In this document: piece by piece, positions 24,698 to 33,643 of the stretch
How the letters are laid out: each line of letters opens with the position of its first letter
Position numbering within the stretch: position 1 is the first letter of the stretch
Assembly (NCBI RefSeq): GCF_001425625.1
Contig: NZ_LMCP01000034.1
Location: 142,551-206,550 of the forward strand
Direction: 5' to 3'
DNA length: 64,000 bases
Source: Mesorhizobium sp. Root102
GTDB taxonomy: Bacteria; Pseudomonadota; Alphaproteobacteria; Rhizobiales; Rhizobiaceae
Program-made: the position numbers and the translations under genes
The notes under the pieces: generated by a model
Databases searched by the model: none
What the model was told of the DNA's origin: nothing
The model's input: the letters and a program-made list of their open reading frames with translations, nothing else

Positions 24698-25552
24698 ATG
24701 AATCTTTTTGGATTGCACACGTTCGCCCTTGCCCCGGTCTGGGATCTCGATCTGATCGAGCCGCAGATGGAGCGGTTGAAGGGGCTGGGCATCGGCCTGC
24801 TGGAGATTCCGCTGCTGCGCCCCGAGGAGATCGACACCAGGCGCACGCGCGCCTTTGCCGAACGTTGGAATGTCGCGCTTATTCCGTCGCTTGGCCTGCC
24901 TGCTTCACTCGACGTGGTGGCGCGGCCGGACGAGGCGCTGGCTTTCCTCGAACCGGCCTTCGGCGTGTGCGAGGCAGTGGGCAGCGAGGCGCTCGGCGGC
25001 GTCACCTATGGCACGATCGGCAAGACCTCGGGCCGTGAGAGGACGGCGGAGGAAATCGACGGCATATGCCGTTTTCTCGAGTGCGCCGCGAAGGCGGCCA
25101 AGGTGCATGGGCTGAAGCTCGGCATCGAGCCCTGCAACCGCTACGAGACGCATCTGATCAACCGCGGCATCGACGCGGCCAAAGTCATCGAGCGCGTCGG
25201 CGCCGACAACATCTTCATCCATCTCGACACCTATCACATGCATATCGAGGAGGAGAGTTTTGAAGCCGGCTTCCGCGCCGCCGCGCCCTATCTTGGCTAC
25301 GTCCATGTCTCCGAAGCCAATCGCGGCGTGCCGGGGCGCGGCATGCTCAACTGGGCGGCCTGCATGAAGGCGATATCGGACATCGGCTATAGCGGCGCCA
25401 TCACGCTGGAAAGCATGAACCATGTCGATGTCGACATCGCCGGCGGGCTCGCGGTGTGGCGGCCGGTGGCGGAGAACCCCGATGATGTCATTGCGGTTGG
25501 TCTGCCGTTCCTGCGCGAGGAGGCGAGGAAGGCGGGATTGACGCTGGGGTGA
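24698..25552 (+). CDS. Sugar phosphate isomerase/epimerase (TIM-barrel, D-tagatose 3-epimerase-like)
   Basis: 284-aa xylose-isomerase-like TIM barrel. Metal-ligand segments are visible: IEPCNRYETHLIN (Glu), FIHLDTYHMHIEE (Asp, His), YVHVSEANRGVPG and ITLESMN (Glu). These are the four metal ligands and flanks of D-tagatose/psicose 3-epimerases. Acts on a keto-sugar or hydroxypyruvate-type substrate. It follows the LacI gene by 132 nt on the same strand, so co-regulation is likely. Confidence 0.88.
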   Translation: MNLFGLHTFALAPVWDLDLIEPQMERLKGLGIGLLEIPLLRPEEIDTRRTRAFAERWNVALIPSLGLPASLDVVARPDEALAFLEPAFGVCEAVGSEALGGVTYGTIGKTSGRERTAEEIDGICRFLECAAKAAKVHGLKLGIEPCNRYETHLINRGIDAAKVIERVGADNIFIHLDTYHMHIEEESFEAGFRAAAPYLGYVHVSEANRGVPGRGMLNWAACMKAISDIGYSGAITLESMNHVDVDIAGGLAVWRPVAENPDDVIAVGLPFLREEARKAGLTLG

Positions 25553-25711
25553 GGGCCCCATGGGGCCGTCACATGTGCCAGCGATGCAACAGTGCAGAAT
25601 CGTTCGATCGAGGCCCCAAAGAAACGATGTAAGAACCAGTAACGGCACAATTGACACGGGGCATGGAATTGGTTCTTCTGACGTCGTATCCAACGTGGAG
25701 GGCACTTTGCG

Positions 25712-25807
25712 GTGAAGAAATACGAGAAGCCAACTTTGCAGAAGCGCGACAGGCTTTCGGGTGTAACGGCCCAGACTGCTTCCTCGACACCTCCGACGCC
25801 GCAGTGA
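25712..25807 (+). CDS. Lasso-type RiPP leader-like small peptide, copy b (31 aa)
   Basis: GTG start with GGAGGGCACTTTGCG upstream. Leader KKYEKPTLQKRDRLSGVTA then QTASSTPPTPQ: one residue shorter than the others before the tyrosine. TTGACA at 25651-25656, 55 nt upstream of the start. A 14-bp hairpin (25846) ends the transcript and overlaps the convergent FAD gene. The Thr/Pro/Ser tail has no ring-forming acid. Confidence 0.75.
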   Translation: MKKYEKPTLQKRDRLSGVTAQTASSTPPTPQ

Positions 25808-25845
25808 GCGGTTGGCGTCTGACGCATTCGCACGATAAGGGCAAT

Positions 25846-25879
25846 CAATAGGGCGCGATTGGCTGATCGCGCCCTATTG
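25846..25879. terminator. Bidirectional hairpin between convergent genes
   Basis: Near-perfect 14-bp stem CAATAGGGCGCGAT / ATCGCGCCCTATTG, loop of 6. It contains the TAG stop of the FAD monooxygenase gene. No T tract on either side, so Rho-independence is uncertain. Confidence 0.6.
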
Positions 25880-27064
25880 CATGTTGGCCACGGGCGCCTG
25901 CCGCTGTCCCAGATGCCGCATCTTGCGGCCGATGATCATCAGCCGGCGCGCCGTGTTGTTGCGCAGGCGCCGTACGCGCCATTCCAGCCCGGTTTCGATG
26001 GTGATCGACTTGGCGTAATAGCTCACACGCATGCCGTCCTCATCGGTCGCTACCTTGACCGGGTCGTCGTAGAAGGCGCTGATCTTGTCAGCTGCCATGC
26101 CTGGTGTTTCCAGCCAGCTCGGAATGTGAATCGAATGGAGCTGGTCAACATCGGTCATCACCCGCCCGATGCCGACGCCCGGCGTCGGACACGTCGTGCA
26201 GAAAGCGTCGCCGATGAAGACGACCCCATCGCGGCGATGACCTTGCGTCGTGCTCAGACTGACCTGCCTGACCTCGACGGGACTTGCCACTGCGAAGTTG
26301 CCACATTGCGCTGATATTTCGGGCATCAGCTCGCAAAGCATCTTTTGCGGATCCTGGCGAAATGCCCGCGTCCACGGTTCGGCCACGGTGCGATAGACGA
26401 ACATGTTCGCCCGCATCTTGTCGCCGAGAGGAAAGATGCTGATGTAGGCGACACGGTCGGCGGCCCGCCTGCCGTAGCAGGTGAGAGACTGAGAGCCGAA
26501 TTCACGCGGCGAGATGGCGAGGTCGAATCCCATCGACAGCGAATGCGCCTTCGATTGCTCGACACGCTCGACCCCGACGGCGCGCCGCAGCGCTTCGCCG
26601 TGGCCGGTGGCCACCACCAGCAGGCGGGCATTGATGACGGAACCGTCGGCCAGCACAAGCCGCTGCCGGTCCGGTCCGGTCGAGACCTCTGTTACCTTGC
26701 CGACCGTCAGCGGCACTTGCGGCGGCAAGGCATCGCGCAGGCCATTGATCAGCGCGCCATAGGAAAATGTGAATTCCGATTTCTTCTCATGCGCGAATAG
26801 CTGGCCGAGGCGGAAGACATGAGTGTCGGTTGTCGAGGTGACGAGACGCTTGACCGTCGCGTCGAGGCCGAGTTTTTCGAACAGCAGCATCTGATCCATG
26901 CCGATCTTCTCGGCCCGGAACTCGTCGTGATGGATGCGGTGCGGATCGATCAGCGCAACCTTGCGCCCGGCTTGTCCCAACACCGTTGCCAAGGTGGTGC
27001 CGGCCATTCCGGCACCAACGATCGCCACTTCGACTTCGGTTTGGCCAGCCTCTGCGGTACTCAT
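25874..27064 (-). CDS. FAD-dependent monooxygenase (UbiH / geranylgeranyl-reductase fold)
   Basis: 396 aa. GxGxxG nucleotide-binding motif VAIVGAGMAGTT at residues ~13-24, a mid-chain ATG/GD segment (VVFIGDAFCTTCPTPGVGIG) for FAD binding. Similar to flavoproteins acting on aromatic or isoprenoid substrates. ATG 27064 (MSTAEAGQ) is chosen for family fit with AGGGC upstream; the frame runs ~30 codons further. Substrate unknown; it lies beside leader-like peptide b, which may be coincidence. Confidence 0.85.
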   Translation of the reverse strand: MSTAEAGQTEVEVAIVGAGMAGTTLATVLGQAGRKVALIDPHRIHHDEFRAEKIGMDQMLLFEKLGLDATVKRLVTSTTDTHVFRLGQLFAHEKKSEFTFSYGALINGLRDALPPQVPLTVGKVTEVSTGPDRQRLVLADGSVINARLLVVATGHGEALRRAVGVERVEQSKAHSLSMGFDLAISPREFGSQSLTCYGRRAADRVAYISIFPLGDKMRANMFVYRTVAEPWTRAFRQDPQKMLCELMPEISAQCGNFAVASPVEVRQVSLSTTQGHRRDGVVFIGDAFCTTCPTPGVGIGRVMTDVDQLHSIHIPSWLETPGMAADKISAFYDDPVKVATDEDGMRVSYYAKSITIETGLEWRVRRLRNNTARRLMIIGRKMRHLGQRQAPVANMQ

Positions 27065-27193
27065 TTCGCTGCCCTTTCTTTGTAGCAACTTCTGGTAGCA
27101 ACTTCCCAAGTGCACTACGGTAAAAGATATCTCCCGGACCCAAATCAACCTCAAGAAACCGGAACACGTGTCTGGTAGTAAACAATGTTTAGG

Positions 27194-28693
27194 TTAATCG
27201 CGGACCCGTCGTTTCCAGCGCGGTGCAATCGCCGAGCCATCGATGAATTCAAAACCGCCTGCCTCGTTGAGTGTGTGAAGTTTGCGCCCACTCCATAGCG
27301 CACCCGGATTTAAGATGGTTTCAACGACCTGCTCCATGCCGATCAAATCAAGGTGAGAAATGCGTGCAATGCCGAGAGCCGCGCCATAGCTCCTGCGGCA
27401 GTCCTGCACCGGGCGCAGCAGGTCGTTGCCGCGCTGGACCATGCGGCCCGCCGGCCGCGCCGAGGCAATGTCGATCAGCACGGGATTGTTCGGATGCGGC
27501 ATCCAGGGGCCGCGAAAATCCGGCGCAGACCACAGATGCAGCGTGTCGGAGAAGGCGCCGCCGCCATCCCGGATGGTGGCGAACAGCCACCACAAGCCGC
27601 CATGTTCGACCAGGGTGGCGTCGCTGGCGACGACGCCGGACAGAAGCGTCGCCTCCTTGACCCATCCGCCAGGAAAGGCGGTGGCCCGGTAGAGATCGAC
27701 CGTGCCGTTGGCGCAGCTCTCCGGCACCATCCAGACCTCGCCGTCGCGCTCGAAGACGAAGGGGTAGGAGAGATGGTAGGGCAGGTCCAGCACCGGCTCA
27801 GGTCGGCCGAGCGGGCCAGACGGGCCGAAGGGCACCGCGGAGATGATGGCCCGGCCCAGCCGATGGATATAGTCCTCGACGAACAGGGTCAGCTGACCCT
27901 GATAAAGAATCGGGAACGGATCGGCGTAGAAGCGGCTGCCATCGTCCGGCAGCTCTTGCCAGCCCGATGCCGGATGCGCGCGCAGGTCGAACAGATCTCG
28001 GCCCCCGGTTTGCCGCCAGCCGACCTTCCAGTGCGGCGCGTTGTAGCAAAGATGGTAGATCTTCTGGACGATCCGCCGCGCCAGCGCCTTGCCGGCTCTG
28101 ACGCCAAGCTTGCCAGCCGAGGGCAACAGCGGCGGGGCACCTGCCTGCGCCGGCTCGGGCAGATCGGGCACGGACTTGGCCGCGCCTGACAGGGCAGCTA
28201 TGATCAGACTTGCCGTGCGCGCCAGCATGTCCTGGAAGGACGCGAGCGCGATGCCGCCATATTCGGTTCCCAGGCGCCCGGCGGCAATCGCGACACCGTT
28301 CTCCTCGATGCGGGCAAGCGGTGTGCGGCCGGCGAGGATCAGGGCCAGCAAGGCCGTTTCCCCACTTGTGCCATCATAGGTGACGCGCCAGACCCGCGTG
28401 CCTTCCAGCCTGACATCGCCGCAGAGGTCGATCACCAGGTCGGGCGAAGCAGGGGACTGTGTCCTGTAGGGAGCGAGCGTGGAAAGTGGCACACGCTTCG
28501 CCAGCCCATCATGGGACAGGCCGTGTATCGCCGTTTCGAGTTGAAACAGGGCCGCGGCGCTGCGCGGGATGCCGCCGCCCGCGGGCCTGGTATCGACGGA
28601 CAGCTCGACATCGCCAAGCGCGGCGAGGCGTTCCAGCAGCGCGACATGGAAGGCACGCACGCAGTCGCCGTCCAGGCGCAGGCTTATCCGCAT
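27194..28693 (-). CDS. Hypothetical protein with C-terminal five-bladed beta-propeller (GH43/glycan-transferase-like)
   Basis: 499 aa from ATG 28693 (MRISLRLDGD); the frame starts earlier but with less likely TTG and no ribosome site. N-terminal ~200 residues are formyltransferase-like (FHVALLERLAALGDVELSVD, LVIDLCGDV). C-terminal part has propeller blade motifs seen in inositolphosphoryl-ceramide glucosamine transferase relatives (RFYADPFPILYQGQLTLFVE, GDVEWMVPES-type EVWMVPESCANGTVDLY, HLWSAPDFRGPW). It probably tailors a glycan or lipid. Precedes the exopolysaccharide locus on the opposite strand. Confidence 0.65.
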   Translation of the reverse strand: MRISLRLDGDCVRAFHVALLERLAALGDVELSVDTRPAGGGIPRSAAALFQLETAIHGLSHDGLAKRVPLSTLAPYRTQSPASPDLVIDLCGDVRLEGTRVWRVTYDGTSGETALLALILAGRTPLARIEENGVAIAAGRLGTEYGGIALASFQDMLARTASLIIAALSGAAKSVPDLPEPAQAGAPPLLPSAGKLGVRAGKALARRIVQKIYHLCYNAPHWKVGWRQTGGRDLFDLRAHPASGWQELPDDGSRFYADPFPILYQGQLTLFVEDYIHRLGRAIISAVPFGPSGPLGRPEPVLDLPYHLSYPFVFERDGEVWMVPESCANGTVDLYRATAFPGGWVKEATLLSGVVASDATLVEHGGLWWLFATIRDGGGAFSDTLHLWSAPDFRGPWMPHPNNPVLIDIASARPAGRMVQRGNDLLRPVQDCRRSYGAALGIARISHLDLIGMEQVVETILNPGALWSGRKLHTLNEAGGFEFIDGSAIAPRWKRRVRD

Positions 28694-28933
28694 GTTGGAG
28701 ACCCGAAAAGGCGGTATCCGGCCATGCCGATCCGGTCGAATTGTAGCCCCATCCGCATACGTCTCCGCTCGCTGTGCACCCAGCACCTCGGTATGTATAT
28801 TTTTAAGCAAACCGCGTGCCAAAATTCACATGACTTCCCAACATAATTAACAATCTTTTAACAGTTGGAGGAATAGCTAGGTTAGTGCCGCAATCTGATC
28901 TTGCCGGCATATGGGGTATTGTCGGAGGCAGCC

Positions 28934-31036
28934 ATGCAATCATCTCTGCCCATGGTTCCTCAGCAACATTCCCCGGATGCGGGACCAGCGGGATCATACG
29001 CGGCCTCGACGGTCGAACTGGGCGACCTAAAGCGCATCCTGGTGCGCCGCCGGTTCTGGATCTTCGGCACCGTCGCGCTGCTGACGCTGGTCACCTTGCT
29101 CTACGGTCTCTTCACGCCCGCTCTCTACAGCTCGGCGGCGGAAATCCTTATCGATCCGCAGGACCTGCAGGTGGTCACCAACGACGTCAATCCCAGCCGC
29201 ATCTCACCCGACGGCGGCATCACGCAGGTCGAGAGCCAGGTCAGCGTGGTCCAGTCGACGGGCGTGCTGATGCGCGCGATCGCGGCGACCAACCTGACGC
29301 AGGATCCGGAATTCAACGGGCAGGGCTTGCTCTCGCGCCTGCTCGGTTCGGCATCGGCCGAAGGCGACAGGTCGGCGCAGACGCTCGATGCGCTGCGCCG
29401 ACGCCTGGCGGTCAAGCGGGCCGACAAGGTCCTGGTCCTCGACGTCATCGTCACCGCCAAGAGCGCCGACAAGGCCGCCCTTCTGGCCAACGCCATCGCG
29501 CAGGCCTACCTGGTCGATCAGGCCGCCGCGCGGGCGCAAATGGCCAAGGACGCTTCGGAGTCCATCACAGCGCGGCTGGACGAACAGCGCAAGCGCGTCC
29601 AGCAAGCCGAGAATGCCGTCGAGGCCTACAAGTCGGCCAACAACATGGTGATGGCGGCGGGCAACCTGGTCAGCGACCAGGAACTGACCGAGCTCAACAC
29701 GCAGCTTTCGGCGGCGCAGAGCCGCACCGCGGCGCTGAAGGCGCAGGTCGACCAGATGCGCCGGCAGAGCGGCACGGCGGACGCAACCTCGGAAGCGATG
29801 CGCTCGGCGGTAATCTCGAGCCTGCGGGCACAGGAGGCTACGCTGGTCGACCAGGTCTCGCAGCTCGGCACGGAGCTGGGGCCGCGTCATCCCTCGCTGA
29901 TCGCCGCCCAACAGCAGCTGCGCGACACGCGCCAGCTGATCGCGCGCGAACTCGGCCGCATCGCCACCGCCACCGAGACCGACTATGAACGGGCGCTCGC
30001 CAACCAGCAGGCGCTGGAAGCCAAGGTCGCGGGTATGAAGAGCAAGTCGCTCGACACCGACCAGGCCTCCGTGCGGCTGCGCGAACTGCAGCGCGATCTC
30101 GAGGCTCTGCGCTCCGTCTACGCGAACTATCTCCAGCGCGCCCAGGAGACGCGCGAGCAGATCAATGTCGACAGCACCAATGCGCGCATCATCTCCAACG
30201 CCATGCCGGCCCTGAAGAAGAGTTGGCCGCCTTTGTCGCTGCTGCTCGTCGGCGCGATCTTCGGCGGGCTGGGGCTCGGCACCGGCCTGGCGCTAATCGC
30301 CGAATATGCCTCGCCCACGGTGCTTTCCAGCGCCCAGATGCAATCGGCCATCAAGGCGCCGGTGCTGGGCGTGGTCCCGGCAAAGTCAGGCACTGGCCGG
30401 CGCTGGTGGCCTTTCGGCGGGAGTGCGGCCGCTGCGGCCAGCCAGAAAACCGACGCCGTCGTCGGCCTTGCGCTGAGGCGGATGTTCAGTTCGGGCCAGC
30501 GGCCGCCGGACTGGCCGCTGGTGCCGTCCATCCTGGTGACATCGTCTCCGGGCGAGGGCGCGCAGCGCAGTCGGGTGGCACGGTTGCTGGCCAATACTGC
30601 GGCGTCCAGGGGCAGCCGGGTGCTGTTCATAGATGCCAATGTCAGCGGTGGCGGTCAGAAGGAGGCGCAGCCGGGAATCCTCGACGTGCTGCGCGGCGAG
30701 TATGCGTTCGAGGCCGTCAGCCACTACGCGGCCGGCAGCAACGTCGCGCTGCTGGGCAGGGGCCGCTCAAAGGCGGTCTTCCAGGAAGCGCATGGCATCT
30801 ACTTCGCCCAGCACATGCTGGCCCAGGCCAGCCGGAGCTTCGAGCTCGTTGTCATCGACGGCGGCGCGCTGGCCGACAATCTCAATGCTTCGCCTCTGGT
30901 TGCCATGGTCGACGAGATCCTGCTCGTCGCCACGCTGAACGCCACGCCGATGCGCGACGTCAACGCGACCTCGCAGGCCGTTTCCGTCATGGGGCGGCTG
31001 CCGACAGGCGCCATGCTGGTCGACGAGGCGGCCTGA
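28934..31036 (+). CDS. Wzz/GumC-type polysaccharide copolymerase with degenerate tyrosine-kinase domain
   Basis: 700 aa. Wzz domain at ~30-130 with TM1, a long periplasmic coiled coil (~210-430; EQRKRVQQAENAVEAYKSAN), then TM2 (~440-460). The C-terminal cytoplasmic domain has the BY-kinase fold, but Walker A (SSPGEGKST-like) reads SSPGEGAQRS with the Lys and Ser/Thr lost, and Walker A-prime is LFIDANVS. No tyrosine cluster at the C-terminus. It sets chain length of an exopolysaccharide. ATG 28934 has GGAGGCAGCC. Start of the EPS operon, with the polymerase beginning 1 nt after its stop. Confidence 0.88.
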   Translation: MQSSLPMVPQQHSPDAGPAGSYAASTVELGDLKRILVRRRFWIFGTVALLTLVTLLYGLFTPALYSSAAEILIDPQDLQVVTNDVNPSRISPDGGITQVESQVSVVQSTGVLMRAIAATNLTQDPEFNGQGLLSRLLGSASAEGDRSAQTLDALRRRLAVKRADKVLVLDVIVTAKSADKAALLANAIAQAYLVDQAAARAQMAKDASESITARLDEQRKRVQQAENAVEAYKSANNMVMAAGNLVSDQELTELNTQLSAAQSRTAALKAQVDQMRRQSGTADATSEAMRSAVISSLRAQEATLVDQVSQLGTELGPRHPSLIAAQQQLRDTRQLIARELGRIATATETDYERALANQQALEAKVAGMKSKSLDTDQASVRLRELQRDLEALRSVYANYLQRAQETREQINVDSTNARIISNAMPALKKSWPPLSLLLVGAIFGGLGLGTGLALIAEYASPTVLSSAQMQSAIKAPVLGVVPAKSGTGRRWWPFGGSAAAAASQKTDAVVGLALRRMFSSGQRPPDWPLVPSILVTSSPGEGAQRSRVARLLANTAASRGSRVLFIDANVSGGGQKEAQPGILDVLRGEYAFEAVSHYAAGSNVALLGRGRSKAVFQEAHGIYFAQHMLAQASRSFELVVIDGGALADNLNASPLVAMVDEILLVATLNATPMRDVNATSQAVSVMGRLPTGAMLVDEAA

Positions 31037-31037
31037 T

Positions 31038-32354
31038 ATGGCAGCCAGCTGGAGCGGAAGCGCTTCGAACTATGGTGCTGCCGCGCCCCGCGCCGGCACG
31101 TCGGTCGATGCGCTGACGCGCTTCGGACTGATCGTGGCGGTGGCGGTTCTGTTCAGCGTCTCCGGCGGCATGCTGTGGCTGGTGGGCTACAATTACGACG
31201 GCCTGTTCGGCAACCCGGCGACCAAGATCCACCCGTCCACCTATCTCATCGTGCTGCTGCTTGCCTGGCGCTCCTGCACCTTCGGCAATCCGGTCGGCTA
31301 TCTCGTGCATGTCGCCGACAGGCGGCCGGCCAGCGCATTGATGGCCGCCATCTCGATCGTGCTGCTGTTCGTCGTCATTGCCAGGCAGCGTCCCGGCATG
31401 GCCGGCATGATCGATACGTTCGTGGCCGCGGCACTTGTGGTGCTGATGCTCAGCGAGGACGACGAACGGACATTCGCCGGGCTGCAGACTGTCGTTCATG
31501 TGGTCATGACGGCGAATGCGCTGCTTGCACTTTTCGAGTTCGCCACCAAGACGCTTATTTTCCCCTATCGCCTCGACGGGGTGGCGTTTACCACCGATCT
31601 GCGCTCGAGCGCGCTGCAGGGGCATCCGCTTGCCAATGCCATGGCGACAGCGATCTACGTGCTTGCCCTGCTCTCCGGTGCCAGATCCCTGTCGATGCCT
31701 GTGCGGATAGGGTTGATCGGCCTGCAATGTGCCGCACTCGTCGCCTTCGGCGGCCGCACGGCGATGGTGACGACGATCGTGCTCGGCGGCTGCTATCTGC
31801 TTTTTCAGGGCATCACCAAATTGCGCCAGGGCCGCGTCAACCTGCTGGGTGCAGCACTCGGCTTCATGCTTGCCGCGCTGCTGCCGGTCGTCATCGTCGT
31901 GGCGGCATATTATGGCTTTTTCGACGCGCTGCTGGAGCGCTTCGTGTCGGACAGCGGCAGCGCCAATGCCCGCGTCGAAATGTTCGAGCTCTTCAAGTAC
32001 CTGGAACTGCGCGATCTGATCGTTGGACCGGATGTCGACCTGGTCGACAGCCTGCGCCGTATCAACGGTCTCGAACAGGGCATCGAGAACCCGATCATCC
32101 GCACCATCGTCTATCAGGGCGCCTTCTTCACCCTTTTGCTGACGTTTGGTTTCGTGCTGTTCCTGTTTGAGGTGGCTCGGCGCTGTCATGCCGGCATCTG
32201 GCTGCCGATGCTGGGCTGGATCATCCTGATCAACACTTCGGAAAGCGTCGCGTCGAAGACGACGCTGCTGACCAAATTCGTGGTGCTGGTGCTGGTGCTT
32301 TACCGGCCGGCGCGGGCGGTGGTGCGGCAAAGGACGCAGCCGGCGCAAACGTAG
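31038..32354 (+). CDS. Exopolysaccharide polymerase, VpsF/Wzy-like membrane protein
   Basis: 438 aa with about ten transmembrane segments and a large periplasmic loop (~300-345; VSDSGSANARVEMFELFKYL), the layout of Wzy-type and VpsF-like polymerases that link repeat units. The last gene before the divergent glycosidase. Specificity unknown. Starts 1 nt after the copolymerase stop. Confidence 0.78.
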   Translation: MAASWSGSASNYGAAAPRAGTSVDALTRFGLIVAVAVLFSVSGGMLWLVGYNYDGLFGNPATKIHPSTYLIVLLLAWRSCTFGNPVGYLVHVADRRPASALMAAISIVLLFVVIARQRPGMAGMIDTFVAAALVVLMLSEDDERTFAGLQTVVHVVMTANALLALFEFATKTLIFPYRLDGVAFTTDLRSSALQGHPLANAMATAIYVLALLSGARSLSMPVRIGLIGLQCAALVAFGGRTAMVTTIVLGGCYLLFQGITKLRQGRVNLLGAALGFMLAALLPVVIVVAAYYGFFDALLERFVSDSGSANARVEMFELFKYLELRDLIVGPDVDLVDSLRRINGLEQGIENPIIRTIVYQGAFFTLLLTFGFVLFLFEVARRCHAGIWLPMLGWIILINTSESVASKTTLLTKFVVLVLVLYRPARAVVRQRTQPAQT

Positions 32355-32386
32355 CGCTCTACGGCGGATGCCGGGATGGCAGGTGC

Positions 32387-33643
32387 CTATTCCGGCATAA
32401 CCAGCCCAAGCGCCTCAACCATCGCCGGGTCCAGAGCCCGCGTGGTGTCGTCCATCATGCCCATGCCGTCGAAGAGATCCCAGAAGGCCCAGGGGAAGCC
32501 GAACGCCTCGGCGCTCTGCCTGACATCGACGATGTAGCGCGCGCGATCCGGATTGGGCGCCGCGACATAGTGGGCATCGGTGCGCAGGGCGCCGAACTCG
32601 CCCATGATGATGCGTTCCGGCGCAATGCCGTGGCCGTCGGCCCAGGCGCGAGCCTCGCCAAGATATTTGTCTACAAACCAGCGGTCGGGCTTGGCGTCGA
32701 AATAGACCTTCAGCACGCGCTCGGTTTCGGCATAGGCGGCCTGCTTGGTGTTTTCGGGGGTTTCGGTGTCCTGCGCCATACGCGCCCTGACCGACGCCAG
32801 CGTCTGTTCCAGCGAGCCGGCGGATGCCGGCCACGGCACGTTGTTGAGCGACCGGTAGACCGGCTCGCGCATCCACGGCGCGCCCTGATGGCTGAACAGA
32901 TAGGGCTCGTAGAAGTGGAAGGTGAACAGGATCGGCTCGAACGGCGCCAGCGGTGCCGGATCGAGCGCGGTCAGTCCGCTCACCATCGAGCCGCAGCCTC
33001 CGGTGACGACCAGCGGCAGGGTCGCGGCCGACGCCCTTGCCGCGGTCAGGAGTGAAAGCTGGATCTGCGACCAGACGTTCGACGCGCAGGCCTGCGCCGG
33101 CTCGTTGACCGGCTCGAGCGCTATCCTGCCGGGCTGGAATCGCTCCAGCCTGCCAGCAAGCTCGCCGACCAGCCCGCGATAGAGATCGAAGGCGGGTGCG
33201 GCGGTGCTGGAGACCATGCGGTCCGGATTCCAGTAATGGGTGGCGCCATTGGCCTGGACGTTGACGATGATGCCGAGATCGGCGTCGAGCGTGGCGGTGA
33301 CGGCCGCGTCCAGCATGTCCAGCAATCGACCGCGTGTCCTGGCGTCGGCCGCCAGGAAGGGGCCGGGATCGACGGGCAAACGGATGAAATCGAGCCCGGT
33401 CCTGCGCAGCCGACCAAGGTCGTCTGGGGTCGGCACCGGCCGTTGCGACTGGAAGGGCGGCCAGTCATAGTCGGTGCGCGGTGCGGGAAATTCGCGTGTC
33501 AGCGAAAACCAGGGCCAGGCGTTGACGCCGCGCCGAAACCGCGGTCCGGCGGCATGGGCGATTGGCGCGATCGGGAGCGAGCCGAGGGCCGCCGCCGTGG
33601 ACAGCGCCGTCCGCAGCAGCCGCCGGCGCGACCAGCCTGTCAT
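32387..33643 (-). CDS. Glycoside hydrolase family 5-like endoglycanase, Tat-exported
   Basis: 418 aa. N-terminal twin-arginine signal (SRRRLLRTALSTAAALGSL) and cleavage near AHA-AG. TIM-barrel GH5 marks: acid/base glutamate in LEPVNEP, nucleophile glutamate in IIMGEFGALR. Exported, probably trims or releases the exopolysaccharide or cellulose made by neighbouring genes. Its ATG overlaps the stop of the glycosyltransferase gene by 4 nt. Confidence 0.88.
   Translation of the reverse strand: MTGWSRRRLLRTALSTAAALGSLPIAPIAHAAGPRFRRGVNAWPWFSLTREFPAPRTDYDWPPFQSQRPVPTPDDLGRLRRTGLDFIRLPVDPGPFLAADARTRGRLLDMLDAAVTATLDADLGIIVNVQANGATHYWNPDRMVSSTAAPAFDLYRGLVGELAGRLERFQPGRIALEPVNEPAQACASNVWSQIQLSLLTAARASAATLPLVVTGGCGSMVSGLTALDPAPLAPFEPILFTFHFYEPYLFSHQGAPWMREPVYRSLNNVPWPASAGSLEQTLASVRARMAQDTETPENTKQAAYAETERVLKVYFDAKPDRWFVDKYLGEARAWADGHGIAPERIIMGEFGALRTDAHYVAAPNPDRARYIVDVRQSAEAFGFPWAFWDLFDGMGMMDDTTRALDPAMVEALGLVMPE

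Noticed and set aside
30987..32348. Minus-strand open frame of ~450 codons
   Set aside because: Antisense to the polymerase gene; His/Arg/Gln-rich shadow composition with no domain.
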